Shown here piece after piece: positions 52,897-62,387 of a DNA stretch of 64,000 nucleotides. The position numbers were made by a program, and so were the translations under genes. The stretch comes from Haliscomenobacter hydrossis DSM 1100 (GTDB taxonomy: Bacteria; Bacteroidota; Bacteroidia; Chitinophagales; Saprospiraceae): positions 5,643,001 to 5,707,000 of the forward strand of contig NC_015510.1 in NCBI RefSeq assembly GCF_000212735.1, given 5' to 3'. The notes under the pieces are model-generated. The model saw only the letters and a program-made list of their open reading frames with translations, had not been told where the DNA came from and ran no database searches. Numbering within the stretch: position 1 is the stretch's first letter; each line of letters opens with the position of its first letter.

Positions 52897-52942
52897 GTAA
52901 AAAAAAAGCCACCTGGCGAATGCCGCCAGGTGGTCCCATTTT
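52897..52942. terminator. Likely bidirectional terminator
   Basis: CCACCTGGCG and CGCCAGGTGG form a 10-bp stem around AATGC, preceded by an A-run and followed by TCCCATTTTCG. It lies between two convergent genes (stops at 52823 and 53039). Confidence 0.65.
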
Positions 52943-53038
52943 CGCACACTGATTATTGCCATGATAAAAAATATCGGAAAGAAAAGAGCAGACAAAAGAT
53001 TTTTGGGATTACATAGTCTGCCTTTCAGTAAGTTCTAG

Positions 53039-53632
53039 TTAGAAGCGGATACCCGCACTCAGGGTCAACACATTGTTTCGTCCCGTCGTATTGGCAAAAT
53101 AATCCGACATTCCAATTTCGTAGTTCAGGTCAACGGTAAGGATGGTGATGTCCATGCCCAGGCCAACGTTGGCACCCCAGGTGAAGGTCTTCAAGTCGTC
53201 TTTGCTAAAGGGGATTCCGGGTTTTTCGTTGACCGCCAGAATCATCGTTGGGGTCACCCCACCTTTCAGGAAGAGGTTGAGCAATTGTTTTTTGCCCGTA
53301 ATGTCGAAGCCGATGTTCACTGGAGCTTTGATGGCCTGGATGGTGGTTTCTTCTTTAAATTTTACCTGTGTATCGGTGCTGAGGTCGTTTACCAGGCGAG
53401 CGGTATAGTTGTTGAAGTGCAGACCGGGGCTGAGGAACAGTTTTTTTCCGCCAACACGCAAATCTACACCCGCGTTCCAACCCACCCTTGCGGATGCCTG
53501 CAAATCATTCAGATTGCCATTAACAGCCGAGAGGTTTACTCCAAATTTGGGATTGATTACGGTTTGGGCTTGGGTGTTGTATGCTGAAAAAGTGATCAAA
53601 GCCACTGCTACAATTGCCTGCAAAGTTCTCAT
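53039..53632 (-). CDS. PorT-type outer-membrane beta-barrel protein
   Basis: 197 residues with a signal peptide (VAVALITFSAYNTQAQ). The strand pattern is GVNLSAVNG ... LFLSPGLHFNN ... GFDITGKKQLLNLFLKGG ... GANVGLGMDITILTVDLNYE, ending LTLSAGIRF with the terminal Phe required for BamA recognition. The family (OMP_b-brl_2) is general in Bacteroidota; a specific role is unknown. Confidence 0.82.
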   Translation of the reverse strand: MRTLQAIVAVALITFSAYNTQAQTVINPKFGVNLSAVNGNLNDLQASARVGWNAGVDLRVGGKKLFLSPGLHFNNYTARLVNDLSTDTQVKFKEETTIQAIKAPVNIGFDITGKKQLLNLFLKGGVTPTMILAVNEKPGIPFSKDDLKTFTWGANVGLGMDITILTVDLNYEIGMSDYFANTTGRNNVLTLSAGIRF

Positions 53633-53761
53633 CGTTATCTTGTTTTTTTGGTGTTGAAATCGAATATGACCCTAAAACGTTTGAAGGAATTTATTTTAGC
53701 ACATTAAAAAGGCACTTAAACATAACTTTAAAGTTTCCTTCAGAAAGTGTTAACACTTGGA

Positions 53762-54607
53762 CTACTGGCAGGTAGTGACTCGCGGTCCTTTGAAGGGATA
53801 CATCCGGCCAATAAAGTTTTTGTCTTCCACCGAGAGCTGTAAATTCCAGCGTACCTCGAATCCATCCAGGGTCAATTGTTTGGGAACGGAATAGTGCATG
53901 ATCGAAATTGGATCGTATTTGCAAAACTGGGTTTGCAGGCTGCTGTATTTGCGGAACAAATTTTGGTCAACATCCTGGCGATCCCAACCCTGGGTTTGAG
54001 CATAATAGGTGTATACTTTTTCCAGGTTCCACTGGATGTTTTGCAGGGGGTGTTGGTGTTCGTGGATCAAACCGAGGGCATGACCAAATTCATGGAGGGT
54101 AGTGCGACGGATCTCATAGTCGGGTGTACGGTCGGTAAACCAGCCAAAATTCATGGTTTTAGACAAAGAGTCGAGGTAGAGGGCATCCCGGCCCATGTAT
54201 GACCACGAACCTTCTTTGGGATTCAAGCCGATGCGGATTTCGGCTTTGCCCCGGCGAACAAACTGAAAGCGGACATTGCCGTACAGTTCCCATTCACGGG
54301 CGGCTTTTTCGATGCGCAGCCGCAAGGTATTGCTGAGGCTATCCATAAATTTTACCCGGATGACCTGGCCTATGGTCCAAAGTTTGTTGCGGATCACCGC
54401 CGAACGGAGGTTTTCATCCTCCTCGCCTTCGAGGTGTTTATCGATGCAGGTATAGATGGCATGGGGATCTTCGTTCAGGGTTTCGATTTGTTGTTCCAAT
54501 AAATCACCGAGGTCGGTGTCCTGGTCGGCCACCATTTCGCAAGCAGAGCTGGACAGACTGACCAGGATTAAAAACCAAAACGAGGTTGAAAAATGGCGCT
54601 TTTTCAT
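53762..54607 (-). CDS. Astacin-like metalloprotease lipoprotein
   Basis: 281 residues from ATG 54607; an in-frame start at 54751 adds 48 residues ahead of the signal and is rejected. A signal with lipobox LSSSAC is followed by the protease domain. The zinc motif HEFGHALGLIHEHQHP is the metzincin HExxHxxGxxHE of the astacin family, and YDPISIMHYSV is the Met-turn. An N-terminal pre-region (about 25-85) could be a propeptide, but no Cys-switch is obvious. The protein would be an envelope-bound endopeptidase. Confidence 0.85.
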   Translation of the reverse strand: MKKRHFSTSFWFLILVSLSSSACEMVADQDTDLGDLLEQQIETLNEDPHAIYTCIDKHLEGEEDENLRSAVIRNKLWTIGQVIRVKFMDSLSNTLRLRIEKAAREWELYGNVRFQFVRRGKAEIRIGLNPKEGSWSYMGRDALYLDSLSKTMNFGWFTDRTPDYEIRRTTLHEFGHALGLIHEHQHPLQNIQWNLEKVYTYYAQTQGWDRQDVDQNLFRKYSSLQTQFCKYDPISIMHYSVPKQLTLDGFEVRWNLQLSVEDKNFIGRMYPFKGPRVTTCQ

Positions 54608-54783
54608 GGCGGTATATTTTAAGTGATGAACGACCAATTGATTTACCTTACAAAGGTCGTTCATCGACTTCCGCCAAACATCACCGCAAAAAGGGGTGGA
54701 GGAAAAATCCCCATTTATGAGGGGGAAGGGTAGATGCGTTTGACATCCCAAAATGCAGTACCCTCAATTCGTATTTCTGGTAC

Positions 54784-57660
54784 TTATTGTAATTGCTTCA
54801 TCACTACTCTACGATTTTTTGCACGACCTTCCTCCGTAGCATTACTGGCTTCAGGTTTGCTTTCTCCAAAACCTCGGGTACTCAGATTTTCGGCAATGCA
54901 ATTGTTTTCGATCAAAAATTGGCGAACGGCTTGTGCTCGGTTTTCGGACAGGACCTGATTAAATTCGGTAGAACTGGTATTGTCGGTATGGCCCTGGATC
55001 TCGATTTTAAGTTTGTTTCTTTGGATAAATTTTGCCCATTGAATAAGGTAGGTATGGGCTTCAGGTAAAATTTCGTAAGACCCTGTTGCAAACAACACGT
55101 CTCGTATGGATGCATCTGGATTTTCATCAATTTTAAATTGCTTGATATTCTTGGTTGGAATATCGTCTTCACTGCCAGCGACGGTCAATACTGGCTGGAT
55201 GGTGGAGGGTGGACTTTTGTCTGGTACAATAATGAATTTCACTTGATCCGTTGGTAGGGCGAATACCACTTTCCCATCAACAGGATCGGGCCTACTTCTT
55301 TGGAGGACTTTGCCCGTTTTTTTATCAATGGCTTGAAGTTCTCCAACAATTGGTGCTCCATCTTCGCCAACAATTTTTGCTTCAAGGCTATATATGGTAT
55401 CGGGCCGTAGCCATTCAGGCAGGTCAATGAAATGGATTTTGTCAATTCCATCAATACCAATGGACATATATCCTTTCTTTCCACCCAGCATTACCTTGAA
55501 ATCCCAATCATTTGCGGAAGAATTGAACAAGACTCCTAAATTTTTAGGCTCACTCCAATTGGTCCAGGATGAATCCAAACGAGTACTAACAAATAGATCT
55601 AAATTTCCAAACCCGGTATGGCCATTGGAACTGAAGTATAAAGTTTTCATATCTGGATGCAAAAATGGGGTTCGTTCAAACTTCGACGTGTTGATGGTAG
55701 GCCCCAAGTTGATGGGAGGCATCCATTTGCCTTCGGGATCTTGTAGGGCAACGTAAATATCACGATTGATGATATTGCCTGCGGAATAGATCATCCCATT
55801 GGAAATATAACGGCCATCGCCTTGCCATTCAGTGAAGTTAATGGTGGAAGGAAACTCAAGCGGAGCACTCCATCCCGTCGCGTTTTTTTGGCTGGTACAG
55901 AGGATTCCAGACCGAAAAATCAACATCTCGGTGGCACTGTGGCTTACACATTCGGGGGCTTCGTTGGTATCTGGAGCACATATTTCTGCAATGAGTTTGG
56001 GTATAGACCATCCCGTATTTATTTTTTTGGCTACATAAATATCTTCTGCTTGGAGGCTAGTCCCCACTTTTCTGCAAAAAAATAGTTGTTGCCCGTCTGC
56101 GGAGAGAAAAGGGCTGTATTCGGAATAGTTGCCATCATCCGGGAAACTGACCTTTTTTTTGAGCACTAAATTTCCCTTTTCCCTGATCATTTTATAGATG
56201 TAGTCGAACTGCCCATTTTTTTCTTTAAAAAATTCCGCATACCGGCTTATGGTATCCTTGACGGCTGACCATTTTTCTGTGTTTACTTCTTCTGCCATTA
56301 TTCTTTGTAGTGCAAAAAAGCTTGGATCAGAAGGAGCCCACTTTTTTATAAAGCGGTGGTACGCTGGCCATTTTGTTTTGTCGTACGGCGTGGCAAACAA
56401 TGCCTTTGATTCCGGTTTTGCAAGTTTATCCAAGATGGTGTTTCGGGATGATTTACACTGATCAACCAGGTATTTCGGGCAATTTGGGTCGTAAATGAGG
56501 GAGTCCACTTCCGCAAGTGTTTTGGCCTTGGCCAGGGTATTGTCAACGTATTTTTGCCAAACTGAATCAATTTTGGGGTATTTGGGATATGTTTTGATGA
56601 AGTGTTTCATGCGCGAAAGGCTATCATTATTCATGGTGGCCCGAAAGTAAAAGTCTACGGCAAGCGCCTCGTCTTTTTTGAGCAAATCTGGAAAAGGAAA
56701 ACCTGGGTTTTGACTGGTAAAGACCCTTAGTTGTTGGGGGGAAGGGTTGGACAAGCGGTAATTGTGGTAGGCACGCATCCAAATGCTGTCTTTTCTGGGC
56801 ATTTCTGGCCAGGTTTTTAAGTATTGAATACAGGCGGCCCAATTTCCCCGACGCAAGAGACGAGAAGACAAGGTGTCTAGTGCCATTTGAGCAAAACTGG
56901 TAACGGCAGTTTTTTTGATAAAAACCTCCAAGCCATTTGTTCTTGATTTCCTTGCATTTTCAAATGCCAATACGGTGCTATCTCTGGCCCAGGCGGCTAA
57001 TGGATATTTTTCTTTGAAACGAGAATTGGCGCTCCATCCGTTGGCTTGAGTATACAAATCAAAAAGTTTAAAACTGGCAGCGCGATAAATGGGTGCTGAT
57101 TTTTGCTTGATGCTGTTGCCATATTGATCGAACAAATTGGCAAATGCTTCCAGGCTTCCAATTGTAGAGGCTTCCTCAAAGGCCAATTTATTCCGGTTCT
57201 CTTCGATTGTTTTTGCTTCCGGAGTATTTGATTTTTTTATCAGGTCTAGGTAATGAATGTAGCCCTTAAGCGTATTTTCTTTAAGGGCCTTTTCGGAGCA
57301 AAGTTTCTCAATGGTTCGTCGGTTTTTAATGGGGGAGCCATCAGGCAAGTCCTTCTCAAGTTTACTTTTTTCTTTTTCAGTTAACCTTTTGAACAGAGTC
57401 TCAGCTCGGACTGCAATGACATAGGCTGAATCCAAATGGAAAGCAGGATTGTCAGCATGACTGTAATATTTGGACATCCCCAACAAGCCAAACATGGGGT
57501 CTTCCTGCATCGCATTGTCAAATGCAGTTTTGGCTTCGGTAAATTTTTTGTCTTGGAGTTGTTGGAGGCCATCTTTGTATTGAGCCAGCAGACCCGAAGA
57601 AAAAAAGCAACATACAGTTATACAAACTGCTGTAAAATGGATGTGAAAACTGAGGTACAT
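54784..57660 (-). CDS. OmpA-family protein with PD40 propeller (PorE-like architecture)
   Basis: 958 residues from ATG 57660. A signal peptide is followed by a long helical, TPR-like part (about 30-440, starting GLQQLQDKKFTEAKTAFDNA). Next come PD40 blades (YSEYSPFLSADGQQLFFCRK, TPFLHPDMKTLYFSSNGHTG), a small carboxypeptidase-regulatory-like segment (IVGEDGAPIVGELQAIDKKT), and a C-terminal OmpA domain (IEIQGHTDNTSSTEFNQVLS, then RAKNRRVVMKQ). This order matches PorE, which anchors the type IX secretion system to peptidoglycan. Many paralogs of this design occur in Bacteroidota, so the role is inferred. Confidence 0.88.
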   Translation of the reverse strand: MYLSFHIHFTAVCITVCCFFSSGLLAQYKDGLQQLQDKKFTEAKTAFDNAMQEDPMFGLLGMSKYYSHADNPAFHLDSAYVIAVRAETLFKRLTEKEKSKLEKDLPDGSPIKNRRTIEKLCSEKALKENTLKGYIHYLDLIKKSNTPEAKTIEENRNKLAFEEASTIGSLEAFANLFDQYGNSIKQKSAPIYRAASFKLFDLYTQANGWSANSRFKEKYPLAAWARDSTVLAFENARKSRTNGLEVFIKKTAVTSFAQMALDTLSSRLLRRGNWAACIQYLKTWPEMPRKDSIWMRAYHNYRLSNPSPQQLRVFTSQNPGFPFPDLLKKDEALAVDFYFRATMNNDSLSRMKHFIKTYPKYPKIDSVWQKYVDNTLAKAKTLAEVDSLIYDPNCPKYLVDQCKSSRNTILDKLAKPESKALFATPYDKTKWPAYHRFIKKWAPSDPSFFALQRIMAEEVNTEKWSAVKDTISRYAEFFKEKNGQFDYIYKMIREKGNLVLKKKVSFPDDGNYSEYSPFLSADGQQLFFCRKVGTSLQAEDIYVAKKINTGWSIPKLIAEICAPDTNEAPECVSHSATEMLIFRSGILCTSQKNATGWSAPLEFPSTINFTEWQGDGRYISNGMIYSAGNIINRDIYVALQDPEGKWMPPINLGPTINTSKFERTPFLHPDMKTLYFSSNGHTGFGNLDLFVSTRLDSSWTNWSEPKNLGVLFNSSANDWDFKVMLGGKKGYMSIGIDGIDKIHFIDLPEWLRPDTIYSLEAKIVGEDGAPIVGELQAIDKKTGKVLQRSRPDPVDGKVVFALPTDQVKFIIVPDKSPPSTIQPVLTVAGSEDDIPTKNIKQFKIDENPDASIRDVLFATGSYEILPEAHTYLIQWAKFIQRNKLKIEIQGHTDNTSSTEFNQVLSENRAQAVRQFLIENNCIAENLSTRGFGESKPEASNATEEGRAKNRRVVMKQLQ

Positions 57661-57779
57661 AGGCAAGCAAAAGTTTTGAGGTTAACAGAGGTTGTTCTGA
57701 TAGCAAGTTACAAAAAAAATTATTTTCGTATAAATTAAAAATCAATGTTAACCTCAAAAATGTTAAATTCCAACTGAGA

Positions 57780-58259
57780 CTAGTGCTCGGCAATCGTCTT
57801 AATCTTGCCCATAACTCCGGGTAAAATCTTGCGGTAGTTTTTCCCCAAAGCATTTCCAAAAATCCCTTTGCTGACGCCCGTAAACCAAACCTCGTGGGTG
57901 AAAAATGTACGTCCCTGTTTTACTTCCAGAAAGCGTTTGACATGCAAAGCCCCCAGCGGTAGTTTGGTTTTGAAGGTGTAAGAATGGCCTGCCTTCAGGT
58001 TGGTTATCCTGAATTTTGATTTTGGCCCTTTGTCTGGAATCAGGACACCGGCGGCATTCAGTGCAAACGCCCCCTTGAGTTCGGCACTTTTTAGTCCTTC
58101 ATCCCATTGATTCCAATTGGGCACATCGCTCCAGATTTGCCAGATTTTTTCTGGCGATGCCGCAGTTTCAAGGGTGTGGCTAAAATGAGTATTGGATTGT
58201 GCGCTACCGAAAGAAGACATAAGCATAAGTGTTAGGAGTAAAACAATGCTGTTTTGCAT
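57780..58259 (-). CDS. Secreted SRPBCC-fold lipid/ligand-binding protein
   Basis: 159 residues from ATG 58259. A signal peptide (IVLLLTLMLMSSFGSAQ) is followed by the SRPBCC/Bet v1-like start HTLETAASPEKIWQIWSDVP, then NWNQWDEGLKSAEL. The protein ends in a helix (YRKILPGVMGKIKTIAE). Most such proteins are cytoplasmic; the signal peptide here makes it exported. It lies 65 bp downstream of the Crp/Fnr gene on the same strand. Confidence 0.75.
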   Translation of the reverse strand: MQNSIVLLLTLMLMSSFGSAQSNTHFSHTLETAASPEKIWQIWSDVPNWNQWDEGLKSAELKGAFALNAAGVLIPDKGPKSKFRITNLKAGHSYTFKTKLPLGALHVKRFLEVKQGRTFFTHEVWFTGVSKGIFGNALGKNYRKILPGVMGKIKTIAEH

Positions 58260-58324
58260 GACTGAAATTTTTCTGCAAAGTTCAGCGACTGCGCATTTCA
58301 TACACTGCACCTAGGTTAACTTCG

Positions 58325-58894
58325 TCAAGACTTACGAATATTTTTACGGATGCGGCTCAACGATTGGGGGGCAATACCCAGGTAAGAGGCCAGGTGTTTG
58401 AGGGGAACCCGTTGCAGCAGATCGGCATCGGCATGCAACATCATTCGATAGCGGTTTTCTGCGGTTTCGGTTTGTAGTGCTTCCAGAATTTCCTCAGTAT
58501 AAGTTTGCACCTCTTGCACCAATAACCGGATGAAGGTGCTCCAGGAATTGAGTGTCAACAAACGTTGGGCGTCTTCGTAACTCATTTGCCAAATGATGCT
58601 GTCTTCGAGCGTTTCGATATTTTCCTGTGCGGGTGTTTGTTTGGCAAAACTTTTTTGAGAGGTAAAAACATAGGGCACATCGGTGAAGTATTTGGTGATG
58701 TCGTTGCCGTCTTTCCATACAAAGAAGCGGAGTAGTCCGGTTTCCAGGAAATACAAGTGCTTGCAGGTTTTACCTTCTTCGAGGAGGATGCTTTCTTTGG
58801 CAATTTCCCGACGGGAGATACAAGCTTCGATAGTATTCCAATCCGCATCAGAAAGGGGAATGTAGCGCTGGATGAATTGTCTGAATGGGTGCAT
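58325..58894 (-). CDS. Crp/Fnr family transcriptional regulator
   Basis: 189 residues. The cyclic-nucleotide-binding jelly roll spans residues about 15-125 (EESILLEEGKTC-like, LYFLETGLLRFFVW, DITKYFTDVPYVFTSQKSFA). The C-terminal helix-turn-helix is short (LASYLGIAPQSLSRIRKNI). No PRxxDR cAMP-binding signature is seen. A GTG three codons upstream is a weaker start. It probably controls the SRPBCC gene behind it and others. Confidence 0.88.
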   Translation of the reverse strand: MHPFRQFIQRYIPLSDADWNTIEACISRREIAKESILLEEGKTCKHLYFLETGLLRFFVWKDGNDITKYFTDVPYVFTSQKSFAKQTPAQENIETLEDSIIWQMSYEDAQRLLTLNSWSTFIRLLVQEVQTYTEEILEALQTETAENRYRMMLHADADLLQRVPLKHLASYLGIAPQSLSRIRKNIRKS

Positions 58895-59048
58895 ATTGGG
58901 CACTTAGTTGGAGGTTAATTGTTGATCATTCCAATGCCGCAAAATTGCATCGGCTAAAAAATTAACATTAAATATTCGGAGACGTAAAAAACAAAATTCT
59001 ATTGGAATCGTTCATCTGGTTTCATAAATGCCGATTAAAATTTCAGTT

Positions 59049-60317
59049 ATGCAAAAAATGTACACATTCATAATTTTATGTTTATTATTTGTAAAACTGG
59101 GTGCACAAAAAATAAGTGAAAATGATTTTATCATCAACCTCAACGGTGAAAAGATTGAAGGGGAAATAAAGTTACAGACTCTTCCTCAGAATTACCTGCT
59201 GTGTTACTTCAAAGCACCCAATCAAAAGGAATATCAAGCTTTCAATCCCACTCAAATCAAAGGTTTTTTCACCCATAAAACGTACTTCGAAAGCAAATTT
59301 TCACCAGATACAACCCAAACGGAACGCTCATTTTTTGAGTGTTACTTTCAGGGAAAGTACAGCCTTTTTGGAAAAGGAAATAAACTGTACATCGAATACG
59401 ACGATGGACTATTGAGGCCGTTTGAGATCAACGGCGGGATCGTGTCAAAAGATGGTGCGTTGATCAAACGGCCGAATAAGGAATTCATTGATTTTTTGCA
59501 AAAACTAGGCCATGAATGCCCTGGTTTGGGCATACAAATTCAGGCCAATGTGCAGAATTATGACTTAAAATCCTGCCTGGATTTATTCGAAGATTACCAC
59601 AATTGCCTTAAAATTCCCTTCAAACGGTACGGTATTTCCAAAGAAAAATTTCGACTCCAATGGGAAGTAGGAGCCTTGGCAAGTGCCGCACAAATGCCCT
59701 TAAAAAGCTCGTTTTTAGGATTGGATTATTACAATTTCATTCTGCATCAAGGCGTAGGCATTTGGATCAACGCCGCGCTTGTTGTAAGTCCACAGCGTTA
59801 TGTTTTTTTCCCTTCCCTGTTGATTGCTCCCGAACTGGGAGTGTTTCACTTTCAGCAGAACGATGCTCGATTTACCGATGGTACTACCAATAAGAGTACC
59901 TACATTGAAAGCCAGTATCAGGCGTCGATCTTTGGGTTGCCGATTTATTTGCGTCAACCCGTTGCGCGGGTGGGTCATGGCTTTTTTTCTTTCGAAGTGG
60001 GTGTCAGATTTGAATCTATCCTCAGGTTTTCAAATGCCAAATACCTGATCGAAACCGAGGGACTCGTAGATCGGCAATATTCTTTCGTAGAAACCGAGTT
60101 ATTTGATGCTTTTCAGGAAGTGGCGAAAGGTACCGGTATGGGGATCATGACCGGTGCTCGACTAAGCTTTGGGGATGAAAACAATGCGGCGGGCAATTTT
60201 GCGCTGGGTTTTCGGTACAGCCGGATCAAGAAAGACGACCCCAATGCTGGCTCTTTTGATCAACCCATTCTTTTGCGCAATACCCTTTTTAGCATATACC
60301 TCTCCAAAAGACTCTAA
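59049..60317 (+). CDS. Secreted outer-membrane protein of unknown family
   Basis: 422 residues from ATG 59049; ATG 59028 and 59058 are alternatives. A signal peptide (MYTFIILCLLFVKLGAQ) is followed by an N-terminal beta part (FIINLNGEKIEGEIKLQTLP) and then a C-terminal half rich in strand patterns (RYVFFPSLLIAPELGVFHFQ, GFRYSRIKKDDP, FSIYLSKRL) that suggests a membrane barrel. The first 120 residues resemble a soluble domain seen in several Bacteroidota OMPs. It starts an operon with the IPT lipoprotein, 11 bp downstream. Confidence 0.75.
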   Translation: MQKMYTFIILCLLFVKLGAQKISENDFIINLNGEKIEGEIKLQTLPQNYLLCYFKAPNQKEYQAFNPTQIKGFFTHKTYFESKFSPDTTQTERSFFECYFQGKYSLFGKGNKLYIEYDDGLLRPFEINGGIVSKDGALIKRPNKEFIDFLQKLGHECPGLGIQIQANVQNYDLKSCLDLFEDYHNCLKIPFKRYGISKEKFRLQWEVGALASAAQMPLKSSFLGLDYYNFILHQGVGIWINAALVVSPQRYVFFPSLLIAPELGVFHFQQNDARFTDGTTNKSTYIESQYQASIFGLPIYLRQPVARVGHGFFSFEVGVRFESILRFSNAKYLIETEGLVDRQYSFVETELFDAFQEVAKGTGMGIMTGARLSFGDENNAAGNFALGFRYSRIKKDDPNAGSFDQPILLRNTLFSIYLSKRL

Positions 60318-60328
60318 AACTTCAAATC

Positions 60329-62380
60329 ATGAAAAAGCTATTTACCCGACCCATCCCTGTGTTGCTGCTTTTGTTTGTGTTGTTGTTTTGTGAAAAAGAG
60401 TTTAATGGCGAGCGCCCATTTGTACGCCTGGTTACCCTTCCGCCAACTGAGTTGAACGAGGAGGGGGTCACGCTGAATGGGGAATTTCTGGATTTGAGCG
60501 GCGGAGAGATGAGTGATTATGGTTTTTTGATAGATGCTGAAAACATTAAACCGGATGTAGTAAAAAACCCTGATGTTTTGAAATTTTCGTTAAAAACAGA
60601 GACACCAAAATTGGGCAGATTCAGTTTTCGGGCAGAATATAGCCTGAGCGTCGGGCAGACTTATTATATAAGGGCTTATGCTATACAGGGGAATAATTTC
60701 ATATTCGGAGAAGAGTTTTCTTTTGTAAGTAAGGGAGGGGCAGCAAATCCAAGCATCACAGATTTTTCACCTGTTCATATAGTGCCTGGAGATACCTTAA
60801 CCCTTGTAGGGCAAAACTTTACACTTGGCCTCCCCAGACTTAGTGCCTATCTTGCTGGCAAGGAGGCGGAAATTGTTGGTTCTCCTTCCAATACTCAATT
60901 GAAAATCCGTGTGCCGTTGGGTATCCCCTTATCTGGTAAAATTCAGTTGACGGTTGGTTTTATTAGCATCACACTTGATAAAAATTATCAACGCCTCAAA
61001 CCGGAAATGTTGAAAGTTCCAGGCATAGTTAAATATGGAGCATCATTTTTGGTAGAATGTAAAAATCTGAGTAAAATCTTCGGAAGTAACGAAGTATTGA
61101 TTGGCAAAAATGGCGACTATCAGAGCTGCTTAGTGCTTCAGGAACAAAAAGACGCCCTGCTGGTTAAATTGGACGACGGTAATGCTTACGACCCCGAACG
61201 TGGAGATAGTTTGTTTGTATTTGCTGCGGCCTTGCCGATAAGCACTAAGGTCAATATCGCAAATCCGGAAATTTCGGGCATCTCGCCAGCAGTTGTATTT
61301 CCGGATGATGAAGTTACGCTGGTTTGCGATGGCATTTCCACCAATAAGAATGTTACTAAAATTAGCTGGAATGGTGCCGAGATTCCTTCAGCAAATTATT
61401 CGATTGGGGCTGCCGGTAAACAGGTTACGCTGAAAGTGCCTTATTGGGGAAATATACCTGGTACAATCAAAGTGATGGTAAGATCTGGTCAAAGAGTTTC
61501 CAACGAAATGACAACAAGGGTAGCCGTGGATTTGCTAACCTTGAACGAGGAACAGAAGGCCTGGAAGTATGCTTTTAACTTGAATGATAAGTTGTTTATT
61601 GGTTTGCCCTCTGGCGAATTTCCTTTCGAATACATCGATCCTTCCAAAAAAGCACCTGCGTTACAACGGATTTCAAGTTCATCCAGGCAAATTTTTGAAC
61701 ATGCTTTTCCTACTCAAAACGATCAACTATTGGCATTATCAATTGAGAACTCCAGCGCGGTGGAGGGACAACTATTGGGAATTCTTGCCAACAATACGGC
61801 CCAGCTTATAGCCAAAAGTGCCAATAAAATACCCTTGTCTACCAGTTCCACGGCGCCTTTAAAAATCAGGGGTATTGCTACAAAAAACAATGCTTTAAGT
61901 TATTTATTTGTGTCAAACAGCCCCAATAATTTTTGGCAATTTAATGCGAGTACCCGGCAGTTTCGGTCCTTGCTAGACCTGCCTTTGAGGAGTGATCAAG
62001 AAGTTCGGGAGTTGATATTATTTGATCAGGGAACAAAAATCATTGCCCTGGTATTCTATCGGGATGATTCCTTTATTGAGATTAAAGAGTACAATCCAGC
62101 CCAAAACACCTGGCAAGAAAACTATTCTTTTCTTGATCCCTTCATCAGCTACAATGATGCATTTATTTATCCACTGGAAAATTCATTCTATTTTTTAATG
62201 TCATCCAATAAAGCAGATCAGTTCGCTTTATGCAATGAGAATTTGGTCATCAATTACCGAATGCCAGTACTTTTTGATAAAGGCAAATTCAGCGCAAAAA
62301 AGAAAGCATTTTTTATGGGCAATCGAGTGGTAATCATTGACAATGAAAGCATTTACCGAACGCATTTGGCCACTGAGTAA
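60329..62380 (+). CDS. IPT/TIG-domain lipoprotein, possibly Kelch-like
   Basis: 683 residues. A lipoprotein signal (PVLLLLFVLLFC, Cys about 21) is followed by a FN3-like segment (about 30-130). Then come IPT/TIG immunoglobulin-like repeats (PSITDFSPVHIVPGDTLTLV and PEISGISPAVVFPDDEVTLV). The C-terminal region (about 410-683) has beta-propeller-type repeats with Kelch-like strands. Probably a surface-exposed lipoprotein. It follows the outer-membrane protein by 11 bp; the pair resembles lipoprotein/barrel partner systems but lacks SusC/SusD features. Confidence 0.78.
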   Translation: MKKLFTRPIPVLLLLFVLLFCEKEFNGERPFVRLVTLPPTELNEEGVTLNGEFLDLSGGEMSDYGFLIDAENIKPDVVKNPDVLKFSLKTETPKLGRFSFRAEYSLSVGQTYYIRAYAIQGNNFIFGEEFSFVSKGGAANPSITDFSPVHIVPGDTLTLVGQNFTLGLPRLSAYLAGKEAEIVGSPSNTQLKIRVPLGIPLSGKIQLTVGFISITLDKNYQRLKPEMLKVPGIVKYGASFLVECKNLSKIFGSNEVLIGKNGDYQSCLVLQEQKDALLVKLDDGNAYDPERGDSLFVFAAALPISTKVNIANPEISGISPAVVFPDDEVTLVCDGISTNKNVTKISWNGAEIPSANYSIGAAGKQVTLKVPYWGNIPGTIKVMVRSGQRVSNEMTTRVAVDLLTLNEEQKAWKYAFNLNDKLFIGLPSGEFPFEYIDPSKKAPALQRISSSSRQIFEHAFPTQNDQLLALSIENSSAVEGQLLGILANNTAQLIAKSANKIPLSTSSTAPLKIRGIATKNNALSYLFVSNSPNNFWQFNASTRQFRSLLDLPLRSDQEVRELILFDQGTKIIALVFYRDDSFIEIKEYNPAQNTWQENYSFLDPFISYNDAFIYPLENSFYFLMSSNKADQFALCNENLVINYRMPVLFDKGKFSAKKKAFFMGNRVVIIDNESIYRTHLATE

Positions 62381-62387
62381 TCAGGGC

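Noticed and set aside
54608-54751. 48-residue N-terminal extension of the astacin-like lipoprotein
   Set aside because: It would place the lipoprotein signal internally; the start at 54607 gives a standard signal.
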